A stretch of DNA of 64,000 nucleotides from Alkalihalobacillus alcalophilus ATCC 27647 = CGMCC 1.3604 (GCF_000292245.2 NZ_ALPT02000004.1:1-64000); one strand, 5' to 3'; numbered from the stretch's first letter, positions 7,741 through 16,917 are shown. Numbers and translations are program-made. The notes: a model not told the origin generated them from the sequence alone.

Positions 7741-8301
7741 TTAATAATATGGAGAAATCATTAAATAAACAAGTACCCCAGTTAAACTGACATATAACCA
7801 TATAGGCATCGTCCAGCGTGCAATTTTTTTATGGAGTTCATTCTCCATATTCCAAGCACGTGTTACTGTTATTAAAGCAAGTGGCACAATAACTGCCGCT
7901 AAAACGATATGGGTAATTAAAATAAAATAATAAATTCCTGCCATCCATCCAGAACCACCATAAGAAGTCGATGGAGAAAGAAAATGATAAGATACATACG
8001 TAACTAAAAATAAAGCCGTCGAACTAAAAGCAGCATAAATAAAACGGCGATGCCACTTAACATTCTTTTTTAAAATCATAATGAATGCAGTCAGTAAAAA
8101 GGCAAACGTAAAGCTATTAAAAATGGCATTCATCATTGGTAATACATGAACATTAAATAGATCGAAATTTTCATAACCTGGCATACCCGATAAGACGATA
8201 ACTAATCCATTTACGATAATCGTAATCGCAATAATCCACGGTTTATAATTTCTCTTCTTAAAATTCATTGAGTTTGAATCAACTGATTGGTCATTATTCA
8301 T
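7741..8301 (-). CDS. ctaM: CtaM (YozB), DUF420 protein for haem-A oxidase function
   Basis: A 186-residue membrane protein with about five transmembrane helices, matching the DUF420/YozB family renamed CtaM. In Bacillus and Staphylococcus, CtaM is needed for active haem A-containing terminal oxidases. Histidines within the helices (LFNVHVLPMMNA, KWHRRFIY, ITHIVLAA, LHKKIARW) fit the family. The start is ATG at 8301, ten nt after AAGGAG; a longer frame upstream lacks a ribosome site. It stands where B. subtilis has ctaG, separated from ctaF by a terminator, so it is its own transcript. Confidence 0.85.
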   Translation of the reverse strand: MNNDQSVDSNSMNFKKRNYKPWIIAITIIVNGLVIVLSGMPGYENFDLFNVHVLPMMNAIFNSFTFAFLLTAFIMILKKNVKWHRRFIYAAFSSTALFLVTYVSYHFLSPSTSYGGSGWMAGIYYFILITHIVLAAVIVPLALITVTRAWNMENELHKKIARWTMPIWLYVSLTGVLVYLMISPYY

Positions 8302-8331
8302 TTCATTACAACTCCTTAACCTAAAAGCCAA

Positions 8332-8564
8332 AATCCATTTCCTTATTTATTATATCAGAACGTGAGACAAACATCCCACTTTCCATGTCACAATACTGTG
8401 ACATAACGAGCGATACGAGGTAGCACAGAGACGTTAGGCGGTGTTCCTACTCCTTTTTTACACACCAAGCCCGAAATTCTCCCTTTGACGGCTTTCCTCT
8501 CCCTTTTTTACACACCAACATCAGCCACGCTCGGCTCATCGGCCTTATTCCTTTTAAAAGCTAC
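8332..8564. other. intergenic region with a duplicated 15-nt motif
   Basis: No gene seen. TTTTTTACACACCAA occurs twice, 60 nt apart (about 8454 and 8514), each after a pyrimidine tract. The ctaM promoter should be near 8340-8400. Nothing else was recognised. Confidence 0.5.
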
Positions 8565-8601
8565 AAAAAAACCCTTCCTCCAAAATCGAGAAAGGGTTTT
8601 T
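8565..8601 (-). terminator. terminator of the ctaC-D-E-F operon
   Basis: AAAAACCCTTTCTCG...GGAGGAAGGGTTTTTTT on the minus strand, 6 nt after the ctaF stop. Clear stem and T tail. Confidence 0.88.
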
Positions 8602-8606
8602 CAAAT

Positions 8607-8951
8607 TTAGTATTTTGTAATTCCAAGTAACAGCATTAAAGCTGCGATGGTTGGAACTGTTACAAAGATACCTGTAATCATAAAAGCGTTCGCCCATGCG
8701 TGGTCTTTATCTTTCATATGCATAAAGAACAACAGCTGTAAAGCCAATTGAACTGCAGCTAAAATTAAGATAAATGGTACCGCAAAGGAACGGGGTACGA
8801 TGTCGCTTCCTACTGCTAAGAAAGCTAAAATCGTTAAGAAGATCATTAACGCAAATACGATGATTTGACGTCTAATCTCTTTTTTCGTTTGACGCTTTTC
8901 TTCTTCAGTCATTGCACTTTTGTCAAAGGATTGACTTAAATTATCCGCCAT
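8607..8951 (-). CDS. ctaF: cytochrome c oxidase subunit IV (caa3 type)
   Basis: A 114-residue protein with three transmembrane helices, matching the small subunit IVB of the Bacillus caa3 oxidase (IVFALMIFLTILAFLAVGS, FILILAAVQLALQLLFFMHMKD, ITGIFVTVPTIAALMLLLG). It is thought to stabilise the complex and has no redox cofactor. It is last in the ctaC-D-E-F operon, 4 nt after ctaE, and is followed by a strong terminator. Confidence 0.93.
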   Translation of the reverse strand: MADNLSQSFDKSAMTEEEKRQTKKEIRRQIIVFALMIFLTILAFLAVGSDIVPRSFAVPFILILAAVQLALQLLFFMHMKDKDHAWANAFMITGIFVTVPTIAALMLLLGITKY

Positions 8952-8955
8952 ACGA

Positions 8956-9576
8956 TCAGCCTCCTACTCCCATAAGATAAACGACAGTGAAGATGAATAC
9001 CCAGACGACATCAATAAAATGCCAGTAAAGGCTCGCTACGTAAAACTTAGGTGCATTCGTTAAAGTGATACCCGATCTAGAGTAACGGATTAAAAGAACG
9101 ATAATCCAGCTTAGACCGAACGCAACGTGAGCCCCGTGTAACCCTACTAATGAATAAAAGGCAGAGGCAAAAGCACTTTCTGAAAATCCTAAACCATAAT
9201 GGTGGACATACTCATAGAACTCGTAAATTTCGAATCCAAGGAAGGCTAAACCTAATAATACAGTTATCCACATCCAAACCATCATCGATCTAAATTTATT
9301 CTTCTTCATCGCAAACATTGCCAGTACACTCGTTAATGAACTTGTTAAAAGAAACATTGTCATAATAAATACGAGTGGTAAAGAGAAAATGTCAGATGAT
9401 GCAGGACCATCAGCAATCCCATTTCGTAAGCCTAAGTAAGTTCCGAAGAAAGTAGCGAATAAGATCGTTTCGCCTCCAAGGAAGAACCAGAATCCGAGAA
9501 ACTTGTTTTTACCTTCAAGGGTAGCCCTCTCTGGATGAGAAGGTAAGCCTTTAGATGTATCAACATGACCCGCCAT
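8956..9576 (-). CDS. ctaE: cytochrome c oxidase subunit III
   Basis: A 206-residue, five-helix COX3 protein. The first two helices of long COX3 proteins are absent here, which fits the Bacillus form in which they are fused to subunit I. Conserved pieces include FLGFWFFLGGETILFATFFGTYLGLR, GLHGAHVAFGLSWI and YWHFIDVVWVFIFTVVYL. The gene starts right after ctaD and is translationally close to it. The start is supported by a GGAGG in the ctaD end. Confidence 0.95.
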   Translation of the reverse strand: MAGHVDTSKGLPSHPERATLEGKNKFLGFWFFLGGETILFATFFGTYLGLRNGIADGPASSDIFSLPLVFIMTMFLLTSSLTSVLAMFAMKKNKFRSMMVWMWITVLLGLAFLGFEIYEFYEYVHHYGLGFSESAFASAFYSLVGLHGAHVAFGLSWIIVLLIRYSRSGITLTNAPKFYVASLYWHFIDVVWVFIFTVVYLMGVGG

Positions 9577-11454
9577 TTAGTTTCCTCCTTTCGAATTCAT
9601 TTCTTCTTTTACACGAGAAGCTGGAATGTAATATCCATGATCCTCTTTGATAGAACGAACAAACATCGTACCAAATGTAATCGCTAAACCGACGATTAAG
9701 ACGATTAATCCGTTACCACCAAGCTCCCAATGTGGGGACTTCATAATAAGTCCAAAACCAGCAATGTACAAACCAATCGACATAATAAATGGTAAGATTG
9801 AACCATTTGGCATATGAATATCTGCTACTGGCTCAGCTGGTTTCATCGTTCCATCACCATGTACTTTTTCATAAAATAATGGATCAAGTGAACGTACTTG
9901 TGGCGTTTGAGCAAAGTTGTACTCAGGAATTGGCGTTGGTGTTGCCCATTCAAGTGTACGAGCATCCCAAGGATCCGCCTCTGTTACTCGCTCTCCTTTA
10001 AATGCTGAGTAAATTACGTTAATAACAAGTAAAATAACCCCTGCAGACATAAAGAATGTACCAATTGTACTTATAAAGTTAAACGCATCTAAGCCTTGGT
10101 TTCCTAAGTACGTGTAAACACGACGAGGCATACCCATTAGACCTAATAAATGTTGAACAAAGAATGTTAAATGGAAACCAATATAGAAAATCCAGAAAAA
10201 TAGTTTTCCTAATGTTTCATTTAACTTATGATTAAACATTTTTGGATACCAGTAAAATAATCCCGCAAACAATGCTAGAACAATTCCACCTACAATAATG
10301 TAATGGAAGTGAGCTACGACGAAATATGTATCATGGTATAAATAGTCAACAGGAGCCATTGCTAACATAACACCTGTTACCCCACCAAGTACGAACGTCG
10401 GCACAAATGAAGAGGCAAACATCATTGCTGTATTAAAAGTAATTTTACCGCCCCACATCGTGAGTAACCAGTTAAAGATTTTAATACCAGTCGGTACAGC
10501 AATTGTCATTGTCGCTATCGCAAAAATAGAGTTGGCTACTGGTCCCATTCCCACGGTAAACATGTGGTGAGCCCAAACCATGAATCCTAAAAAGGCGATG
10601 ATCATCGTTGCAAATACCATTGCTGTATAACCAAATAAACGTTTTCTTGCGAACGCTGGAATAACCTCTGAAATAATCCCGAATGCTGGAAGCACTAAGA
10701 TATAAACTTCAGGGTGACCAAAGATCCAGAAAATATGTTGCCATAAAACGGCGTTACCACCCATGCCTGGTATAAAGAACATACCATCAAAGATCCGATC
10801 TAACATGATAAGTGCTAAACCAGCTGCAAGTGGTGTAAACGCAAATAAAATAAGTGTAGAGGCAATAAATGAAGTCCATACGAATAACGGTAGGCGCATC
10901 ATTGTCATACCTGGTGCACGCATGTTGACGATTGTTACTAAGAAGTTAATCGCCGATACTAATGTACCGATACCAGATACTTGTAAACCTAATACGTAGA
11001 AATCAATTCCTAATCCACCGTATTCACGGCTAGCAAGCGGTACATAGTTTGTCCAACCGGCATCAGGACCGCCTCCAAAGAACCAACTTGTACTTAAAAG
11101 CAATCCACCGGATAAGAACACCCAAAATCCGACTGCATTTACAAATGGAAAGGCAACGTCACGAGCCCCAATTTGTAAAGGTATAACAAAGTTCATAAAT
11201 GCAAATAGCAAAGGTGTAGCCGCCAAAAATAGCATGATCGTTCCGTGCATGGTAATAAATTCATTAAATGTTTGACCACTTAAAAAATTCATTTCAGGCA
11301 TCATCAACTGAATCCGCATAAAGAGGGCCATAACACCCGCCTTAACAAAGAAAAGCGTCCCGGCAATTAAGTACATAATCCCGATTTTTTTATGGTCGAC
11401 AGTCGTTAGCCAATCCCATACAACGCTTTTATCTTTCGTATGTTGTGTAGCCAA
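9577..11454 (-). CDS. ctaD: cytochrome c oxidase subunit I (caa3 type)
   Basis: A 625-residue haem-copper oxidase core subunit with about 14 helices; the C-terminal extension carries the two helices that belong to COX3 elsewhere. Ligand motifs are intact: low-spin haem His in FITMHGTIMLF, CuB His with cross-linked Tyr in GHPEVYILVLP, the HH pair in WAHHMFTVGMG, and the haem a3/a His in VVAHFHYIIVGG. It reduces oxygen to water and pumps protons across the plasma membrane. RBS GGAGGAAA precedes ATG. The neighbouring subunits complete the enzyme. Confidence 0.97.
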   Translation of the reverse strand: MATQHTKDKSVVWDWLTTVDHKKIGIMYLIAGTLFFVKAGVMALFMRIQLMMPEMNFLSGQTFNEFITMHGTIMLFLAATPLLFAFMNFVIPLQIGARDVAFPFVNAVGFWVFLSGGLLLSTSWFFGGGPDAGWTNYVPLASREYGGLGIDFYVLGLQVSGIGTLVSAINFLVTIVNMRAPGMTMMRLPLFVWTSFIASTLILFAFTPLAAGLALIMLDRIFDGMFFIPGMGGNAVLWQHIFWIFGHPEVYILVLPAFGIISEVIPAFARKRLFGYTAMVFATMIIAFLGFMVWAHHMFTVGMGPVANSIFAIATMTIAVPTGIKIFNWLLTMWGGKITFNTAMMFASSFVPTFVLGGVTGVMLAMAPVDYLYHDTYFVVAHFHYIIVGGIVLALFAGLFYWYPKMFNHKLNETLGKLFFWIFYIGFHLTFFVQHLLGLMGMPRRVYTYLGNQGLDAFNFISTIGTFFMSAGVILLVINVIYSAFKGERVTEADPWDARTLEWATPTPIPEYNFAQTPQVRSLDPLFYEKVHGDGTMKPAEPVADIHMPNGSILPFIMSIGLYIAGFGLIMKSPHWELGGNGLIVLIVGLAITFGTMFVRSIKEDHGYYIPASRVKEEMNSKGGN

Positions 11455-11491
11455 TGGGTTTCCTCCTTCTTCAATAGAATAAACGCTTACT

Positions 11492-12544
11492 CTACTCGTT
11501 GTCTAAAATCGTTAAAGTACGTAAATAAGCGATTAATGCTTCCATTTCATCATCACTAATATCATGACTTAAATATGGTGCACTAGCCATATTGTTTCCT
11601 TGCTTTAATGACTCAGGATCACGAATCCACTTTGCAAGCATTTCATCGTCATCCATATCGAGATAACCTGCAAAAACTTCACGGTCAGCAAAGTTTGTTA
11701 ATGTTGGTCCAGCCGCTGTACCTGAACCACCGATCGCGTGACAGCCAATACAGCCAAGTCCGTCAGCACCAAAAAGTTCACGACCTTCTTGAGCAATTAC
11801 TTCTTGTGGTTCTTCTGGACCTTCTTGCATTCCAGCCACCCAAGCGTCATACTCATCACGCTCTAAAGCAATTAATTTAAAGTCCATCAGTGCATGTGCT
11901 GGACCACAAAGTTCCGCACATTTCCCTTTATAAACTCCATCGTAACTCGCTTCAAGCCACATTTCATTTGTAATTCCAGGAACAGTATCAATTTTACCAC
12001 CTAATGCTGGAACCCAAAATGAATGGATAACATCTTGTGCATGTAATTCAAATAATACTTTTTCGCCAACAGGAATATACACATCTTGCCCTGCTGTGAA
12101 TCCTTCATTCTCGTAATCAAATTGCCACCAGAATTGATGCCCAGTTACCTTAATGACCACTGTATCTTCACCAGCTACAGGATCTGGCTCCATATCAGCC
12201 ATCATAAATGTACCAGAAATAGTCGGTACAGCTAAGATTACTAATAAAATAATTGGGATAACGGTCCACGTAATTTCTAATGCTGTATTACCGTGAACTT
12301 GTTTCGGGATTTCATCATCACCCGGTTTACGACGGAATTTTGCAAGAATGATGAAAAAGATTGCAAATACGACAACTGTCACAAAGGCCATAATGTAGAG
12401 CGACAATAACATATTATCTAAAAGCCACTCAGCTTGTGGACCCTTTGGATCAAGTGCTGTCAAATTTTCCTCACCACAGCCAGCTAATAATAGCAGTAGT
12501 AAAGAAAATGGTAGAAAACGCCACGCAGTTTTCCAACGTTTCAT
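11492..12544 (-). CDS. ctaC: cytochrome c oxidase subunit II with fused cytochrome c (caa3)
   Basis: A 350-residue lipoprotein: lipobox LLAGC with Cys23, two transmembrane helices (about 42-70 and 88-110), the CuA domain (about 130-240) and a C-terminal cytochrome c domain (about 255-345). CuA ligands are seen in HSFWVPALGGK and CAELCGPAHALM; haem c attaches at CIGCH with a downstream Met ligand in the NNMASAP region. The fusion makes this a caa3 enzyme, accepting electrons without a separate cytochrome c. First gene of ctaC-D-E-F. Confidence 0.96.
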   Translation of the reverse strand: MKRWKTAWRFLPFSLLLLLLAGCGEENLTALDPKGPQAEWLLDNMLLSLYIMAFVTVVVFAIFFIILAKFRRKPGDDEIPKQVHGNTALEITWTVIPIILLVILAVPTISGTFMMADMEPDPVAGEDTVVIKVTGHQFWWQFDYENEGFTAGQDVYIPVGEKVLFELHAQDVIHSFWVPALGGKIDTVPGITNEMWLEASYDGVYKGKCAELCGPAHALMDFKLIALERDEYDAWVAGMQEGPEEPQEVIAQEGRELFGADGLGCIGCHAIGGSGTAAGPTLTNFADREVFAGYLDMDDDEMLAKWIRDPESLKQGNNMASAPYLSHDISDDEMEALIAYLRTLTILDNE

Positions 12545-12643
12545 CTGTTAAACCAACCTCACTTTCTTCAAGTAGTCACATAACTACATAATATATATTT
12601 ATAATCATTATTCACCTTAATCATAAGTTCTATGAACATAATC

Positions 12644-13579
12644 TTAGAGGTGAACAATAACCATAAGCACAAATAAAATGGTTAAATAATTGAGAGAGTA
12701 GACAAACATCAGTCTCGCCCATTTCATATCATCCTTCATTTTAAATCCAGCTAAACCTAAAGCTAACCAACCAACTCCAAGTAAAGTGGCAATTACGGTA
12801 TAAACAACACCGAAAGGATAAAGTAATAAAGATACTGGTAATAATGCGGCTACATAAATGACCATTTGCCGCTTCGTCATATCAAACCCTGCAACTACTG
12901 GTAGCATCGGAATGCCAGCTGCCCGGTATTCCTCAACCCGCTTCATTGCTAGAGCTAAAAAGTGTGGCGGCTGCCAAAAGAACATAATAAAGAATAACAG
13001 CCAAGCATACATATGTAGGCCCCCATCAATAGCAGCCCAACCAATTAATGGCGGTACAGCACCAGAAAAGCTTCCAACAATCGTATTTAATGTCGTTGTA
13101 CGCTTTGTCCACATTGAATAGAGGACGACATAAATAAACAAACCAATCGCACCTATAACAGCTGCAGTTGGGGTTGTTAATGAAAGGAATATCATCCCTA
13201 AAATTGATTGTATCGCCCCGACTGTTAAAATATGCTTCCCAGAAAAGCGACCAGTTACTGAAGGACGATCTTTTGTTCTTTCCATAATAGGATCGATATC
13301 ACGGTCTATGTAGTTATTAAACGTACATGCACCTGCCATAACGAGCCCTGATCCTAATAATGCAAAAATAGCTGCTGGTAAGTTAGCACCAAGCCCAGTA
13401 CTTGTATAAATAGCAGCTAAGAAGATTCCTGTAAACGTTGTAATTAAATTCGACGTTACAATCCCTTGCTTAGCTAAAACTAAATAATCTTTCCATGAAT
13501 TTTGCTGGCTAACAGCAACTGATGAATCTTGACCAGCCAGTGCATCATTTGGTTTTACGATCGTATCGGTCTTATTCAT
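12644..13579 (-). CDS. ctaB: protoheme IX farnesyltransferase (haem O synthase)
   Basis: A 311-residue UbiA-family prenyltransferase with about nine helices. The Asp-rich motif FNNYIDRDIDPIMERTKDRP (prenyl diphosphate and magnesium binding) lies near residue 90 and a second YSMWTKRTTTLNT loop near residue 160. It adds a farnesyl group to haem B, giving haem O for CtaA. The start is ATG at 13579, eight nt after GAGGAGGTG. It is divergent from ctaA, as in B. subtilis, and about 100 nt upstream of ctaC. Confidence 0.95.
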   Translation of the reverse strand: MNKTDTIVKPNDALAGQDSSVAVSQQNSWKDYLVLAKQGIVTSNLITTFTGIFLAAIYTSTGLGANLPAAIFALLGSGLVMAGACTFNNYIDRDIDPIMERTKDRPSVTGRFSGKHILTVGAIQSILGMIFLSLTTPTAAVIGAIGLFIYVVLYSMWTKRTTTLNTIVGSFSGAVPPLIGWAAIDGGLHMYAWLLFFIMFFWQPPHFLALAMKRVEEYRAAGIPMLPVVAGFDMTKRQMVIYVAALLPVSLLLYPFGVVYTVIATLLGVGWLALGLAGFKMKDDMKWARLMFVYSLNYLTILFVLMVIVHL

Positions 13580-13761
13580 CAAGTTTCACCTCCTCATTCA
13601 TATGAGAAACAACGTAAATTCAATTAAATCATCGTTATTTCGTGTTTCTTTGCAAAACACATTCACATTATATCTCAAATTTGATTATCTTTCATCAAAT
13701 TAATGACTTTCACAGATTCTTCACATTTAAGATGTTCCTAAAATTGACACAAGAGACGAAA

Positions 13762-13790
13762 TTGACATTTGATCATATTATTCTTAAGAT
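13762..13790 (+). promoter_or_regulatory. sigma-A type promoter for ctaA
   Basis: TTGACA (13762-13767), a 17-nt spacer and TAAGAT (13785-13790) upstream of ctaA. A second TTGACA copy lies at 13744. The divergent ctaA-ctaB gap (13580-13867) is AT-rich; in B. subtilis ResD acts here, but I could not place a ResD site. Confidence 0.6.
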
Positions 13791-13867
13791 CAAAGATGTT
13801 ACTTAAATATACCCTTGCTAACTTTAGCATAATTCTTAACAATTTTATAGAAGGTATGGTGAATTCA

Positions 13868-14770
13868 ATGCATAAAGCTCTAAAATTTTATGGCATTATT
13901 ACCTCTATCGGTGTTCTAATCGTCTTATTACAAGGTGCTACGGTTACGAAAACGGATTCAGGAGAGGGCTGTGGAGCAACTTGGCCACTTTGTTTTGGTG
14001 AAGTTATTCCCACTAGTCCAGAAATTGAAACAATCATAGAATATAGTCACCGAATTGTGGCTGGCCTTGTCGGCATTATGATTCTTATTTTGGCCATGTG
14101 GTCTTGGAAAAAACTATCACATATCCGTGAAGCAAGACTTTTTGCTATGCTCGCCTTTATTCTTATAGTCTTCCAAGGACTACTTGGAGCTGGTGCAGTC
14201 GTGTTTGGACAATCTCATGCCATTCTTGCTCTTCATTTTGGTATATCGGCAATGTCGCTCGCATCTGTTGTCATACTGACGATACTCGCCTTTGAGGATA
14301 ACCCAAAAGGAATAAGGATAGCTCCAAAAGTAACAAAAGGCTTTAAATATTATGTATTCTTTGTGCTTTCCTATTGTTATGCCGTCATTTATTCCGGTGC
14401 TTACGTTAAACACACCGAGGCAACCTTAGCATGTAGTGGCTTTCCACAATGTAACGGCATGTGGTTTCCTGGCTTGGAAGGACCGATTGGCTCCCATTAT
14501 TTCCACCGTGTCGTCGGTATGCTTTTATTCGCATTTCTAGTGATCTTAATGATTTGGACGATAGCCAAATATCGTCAGCACCTTGTCCTTTTATGGTCAA
14601 GTATTCTCTCTGTCTTGTTAGTCCTCCTTCAAATTATTAGTGGTGTTTCTGTTGTCTTTACCCAGAACTCGTTGACGGTCGGATTAATGCATGCACTAAT
14701 CGTCTCCTTATTATTTACCACTCTTTCGTATATGATGTTAATTTTAACGAGAGAAAAATCAATAAAATAA
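13868..14770 (+). CDS. ctaA: haem A synthase
   Basis: A 300-residue, eight-helix protein that oxidises the C8 methyl of haem O to give haem A for the caa3 oxidase. The conserved Cys pair of the first outer loop is present (Cys35 and Cys42 in GEGCGATWPLC), with the second pair in LACSGFPQC. Glu-His of EYSHR and His in SHAILALHFG, HYFHRVVG and LMHALIV match the haem ligands. I start at ATG 13868, preceded by GGTG at 6 nt; upstream in-frame codons lack a site and would add a non-conserved extension. It has its own terminator. Confidence 0.93.
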   Translation: MHKALKFYGIITSIGVLIVLLQGATVTKTDSGEGCGATWPLCFGEVIPTSPEIETIIEYSHRIVAGLVGIMILILAMWSWKKLSHIREARLFAMLAFILIVFQGLLGAGAVVFGQSHAILALHFGISAMSLASVVILTILAFEDNPKGIRIAPKVTKGFKYYVFFVLSYCYAVIYSGAYVKHTEATLACSGFPQCNGMWFPGLEGPIGSHYFHRVVGMLLFAFLVILMIWTIAKYRQHLVLLWSSILSVLLVLLQIISGVSVVFTQNSLTVGLMHALIVSLLFTTLSYMMLILTREKSIK

Positions 14771-14779
14771 GCTAAACAT

Positions 14780-14827
14780 AAAAAAAGTAGATGAAAGGCT
14801 TAAAAAAGCTGCTCATCTACTTTTTTT
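14780..14827 (+). terminator. terminator of ctaA
   Basis: AAAAAGTAGATGA pairs with TCATCTACTTTTT around a loop with a smaller internal stem; followed by T residues. Confidence 0.9.
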
Positions 14828-14867
14828 ATTCGAGGTTTTTTCCAGTCTCAACCTTGATTTTTTCCAT

Positions 14868-14900
14868 AAAAAAAATCAAGCCTATTTAAGCTTGATTTTT
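14868..14900 (-). terminator. terminator of ylaN
   Basis: AAATCAAGCTTAAATAGGCTTGATTTTTTTT on the minus strand, directly at the ylaN stop. Confidence 0.88.
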
Positions 14901-15180
14901 ATTTGCGTAATGACGCTTCGTGAAGAGCAGCTAGCTTGTGCTCTAATTCTACTAAAAGCTGTTTGCCTTTCTCTTCCTCTACTAATTCAAGGCGGATCGC
15001 AAAGTCAATTTCTCGTGAAAGACCAAACATCTGTGTATCCAAAACCTCTTCGTAAAGGGGGCATTGAGGCATTGTTAAATTCTCCATCTGCACTTCAATC
15101 AGCTTGCGAATTTTTTCCGCATCGGATTTCAGAAGGGCAAAGGCTTTTTCATTTTGACCTGTCATCATTTCTGTTGACAT
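14899..15180 (-). CDS. ylaN: YlaN (UPF0358), iron-responsive Fur-interacting protein
   Basis: A 93-residue, all-helical protein of the UPF0358 family. Conserved stretches are FALLKSDAEKIRKLIEVQMENLTMPQCPLYEEVLDTQMFGLSREI and LVEEEKGKQLLVELEHKL. YlaN is essential in B. subtilis under usual conditions, and work in staphylococci and bacilli links it to iron(II) and relief of Fur repression. It lies beside ctaA here; B. subtilis has ftsW and pycA between them, so those genes are absent from this locus. RBS GGAGGGGAC precedes the ATG. Confidence 0.92.
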   Translation of the reverse strand: MSTEMMTGQNEKAFALLKSDAEKIRKLIEVQMENLTMPQCPLYEEVLDTQMFGLSREIDFAIRLELVEEEKGKQLLVELEHKLAALHEASLRK

Positions 15181-15294
15181 GTTGTCCCCTCCTCATGCTC
15201 TAAGTATCCTTAATATTAATACTATCTTTTTTATAAAGAAAATGCAATCTTTTTAGTGCTTTCATCCAATAATCTGTAATGAAAAATTTCCCTT

Positions 15295-16221
15295 TTAGAA
15301 GATACTCAAATGATAATGCTCAGCTAACAACTCTAGTAACTTCATTCCTGCCACACTATTTCCCTTTTCATCCAAAGACGGGCCGTATATCCCAATCCCC
15401 AGTCGATTCGGGACTGCACCTAAAATACATCCGGAGACACCACTTTTGGCAGGGATGCCGACTTTTATGGCGAATTCCCCAGAGGCATTGTACATGCCAC
15501 AAGTAACCATAAAGGTTTTGACCAATCTCGCAATTTCAAAAGGAATGACTTCTTGACCATCTGCACACCTTCCCTCATTAGCTAACACATAACCAATACG
15601 TGCCAAGTCATTACATGTTAATTCGATCGCACATTGTTTTGTATAAAAGTCAATCAGCTCATTGACATCTCCATCGATAATATGATGTTGTTTCAGAAAA
15701 TATGCTAAGGCTCGGTTTAAATCAGCTGTTTCATATTCTGATTGAGCCACTTCCTTATTGTACGTAATCTTATTATTTCCACTTAATTTATGAATAAAAG
15801 CTAATAAGTATTGAACTTTCTCCTCTACTGTTCTTCCTTTTATTAATGAGCTGACAGCTAAGGCCCCTGCATTAATCATTGGATTTAATGGTTTCGATGG
15901 AATTTGCGTTTCCAATTTTGAGATAGAATTAAATGGGTCACCCGTCGGCTCCATTCCGACTTTTTTAAATACTTTATCCTCACCGCAATCCATTAATGCA
16001 AGTGCTAATGTAAGTACTTTTGAAGTACTTTGTAACGTGAACCTCTCTTCACTGTTTCCAGCAACAAAACAAAGATCAGCTCCATCAAAAATAGAAACAG
16101 CTAATACATCTCGCTCTGCTTTGGCTAACGCAGGAATATAGTTAGCGACTTTTCCATTTATCGTTGATTTTTGTGCTTGCTTAACCATTTCATCTAATTC
16201 CAACTGACCTTTACAAATCAA
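15295..16221 (-). CDS. glsA: glutaminase A (YlaM-type)
   Basis: A 308-residue serine-dependent glutaminase: glutamine to glutamate plus ammonia, in the cytoplasm. The beta-lactamase-like catalytic Ser-x-x-Lys is in LQSTSKVLTL (about Ser65, Lys68). Other family blocks are PTGDPFNSI, PSKPLNPMINAGALAVSSLI and GIPAKSGVSGCILGAVPN. I chose TTG at 16221 because GAGGAAGGGTG lies just upstream and the length then fits the family; the longer frame to 16266 has no ribosome site. Its position next to ylaN matches B. subtilis ylaM. Confidence 0.9.
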   Translation of the reverse strand: MICKGQLELDEMVKQAQKSTINGKVANYIPALAKAERDVLAVSIFDGADLCFVAGNSEERFTLQSTSKVLTLALALMDCGEDKVFKKVGMEPTGDPFNSISKLETQIPSKPLNPMINAGALAVSSLIKGRTVEEKVQYLLAFIHKLSGNNKITYNKEVAQSEYETADLNRALAYFLKQHHIIDGDVNELIDFYTKQCAIELTCNDLARIGYVLANEGRCADGQEVIPFEIARLVKTFMVTCGMYNASGEFAIKVGIPAKSGVSGCILGAVPNRLGIGIYGPSLDEKGNSVAGMKLLELLAEHYHLSIF

Positions 16222-16381
16222 ACGATTCACCCTTCCTCTAAAAGATAACCCTTCCATATGTGACAAAGTGTCAAAAGATCTTTATACTTTAATAGGATAA
16301 TCTTTATCACTTTTTTCTAAACAATGATTTATGATTTCTTTTCATTATTTCTATAAGTTATTTAAATGGAGGTTTTACAAC

Positions 16382-16907
16382 ATGGATGAGTTTATTTTTT
16401 TATAACTGGAGAGGTTGAACACCCTTTGACGATCGACCCATCTGTTTGGATTTTTGATGAAAGAAAAGTTGATTTAAATACGTTTTTTATAGAAAAAAAG
16501 AAATAGAAGACCCTGAAATTGCCTATCGTAAAGCAATTTCTGCTCAATGGGACAAAGAGATCATTGAAGGAAGCGAGGCTCCAAATCCTAATGCCAATGG
16601 AAATAAAATAACGTATAACAAAAAAGAGCTTTTAAATTTATCATATGGAATGCCGCTTGAACCATTTCTTCTACATACAAATCCAAAAGAAAACGCAAAC
16701 AAAGTAAAGATTATAACAAAATCAGGAGAAGAATTTACTTATGACTTCGAAGTTGCTCGTAAATTAATTGCTGGTTTTTCAAAAGAAGGAAAACCATTAA
16801 AAGAAGATGGACCGATTCATTTATATCATGGAGATGGCACAAATCTTGATTCACCAATTAAAGAAGTTAGTGAAATTAAATTGGTCAGCACAGGAAATAA
16901 CTCTTGA
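16382..16907 (+). pseudogene. ylaL: ylaL homologue with two homopolymer frameshifts
   Basis: GGAGG and ATG at 16382 start a reading frame that stops after seven codons (MDEFIFL). The protein continues in the next frame from about 16402 (ITGEVEHPLTIDPSVWIFDERKV) until a stop near 16504, then in the third frame from about 16480 to 16907 (IEDPEIAYRKAISAQWD...EIKLVSTGNNS). Each break lies at a T run (16395-16401 and 16473-16478), and one extra T at each would restore a product of about 175 residues. Position between glsA and phoH matches ylaL, which has no known function. Either real decay or base-calling error. Confidence 0.8.
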
Positions 16908-16917
16908 AAAAACGATT

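Noticed and set aside
16382..16907. Programmed frameshifting in ylaL
   Set aside because: Two shifts in the same direction at plain T runs, one only a few codons after the start, do not fit known slippery signals; decay or read error is simpler.
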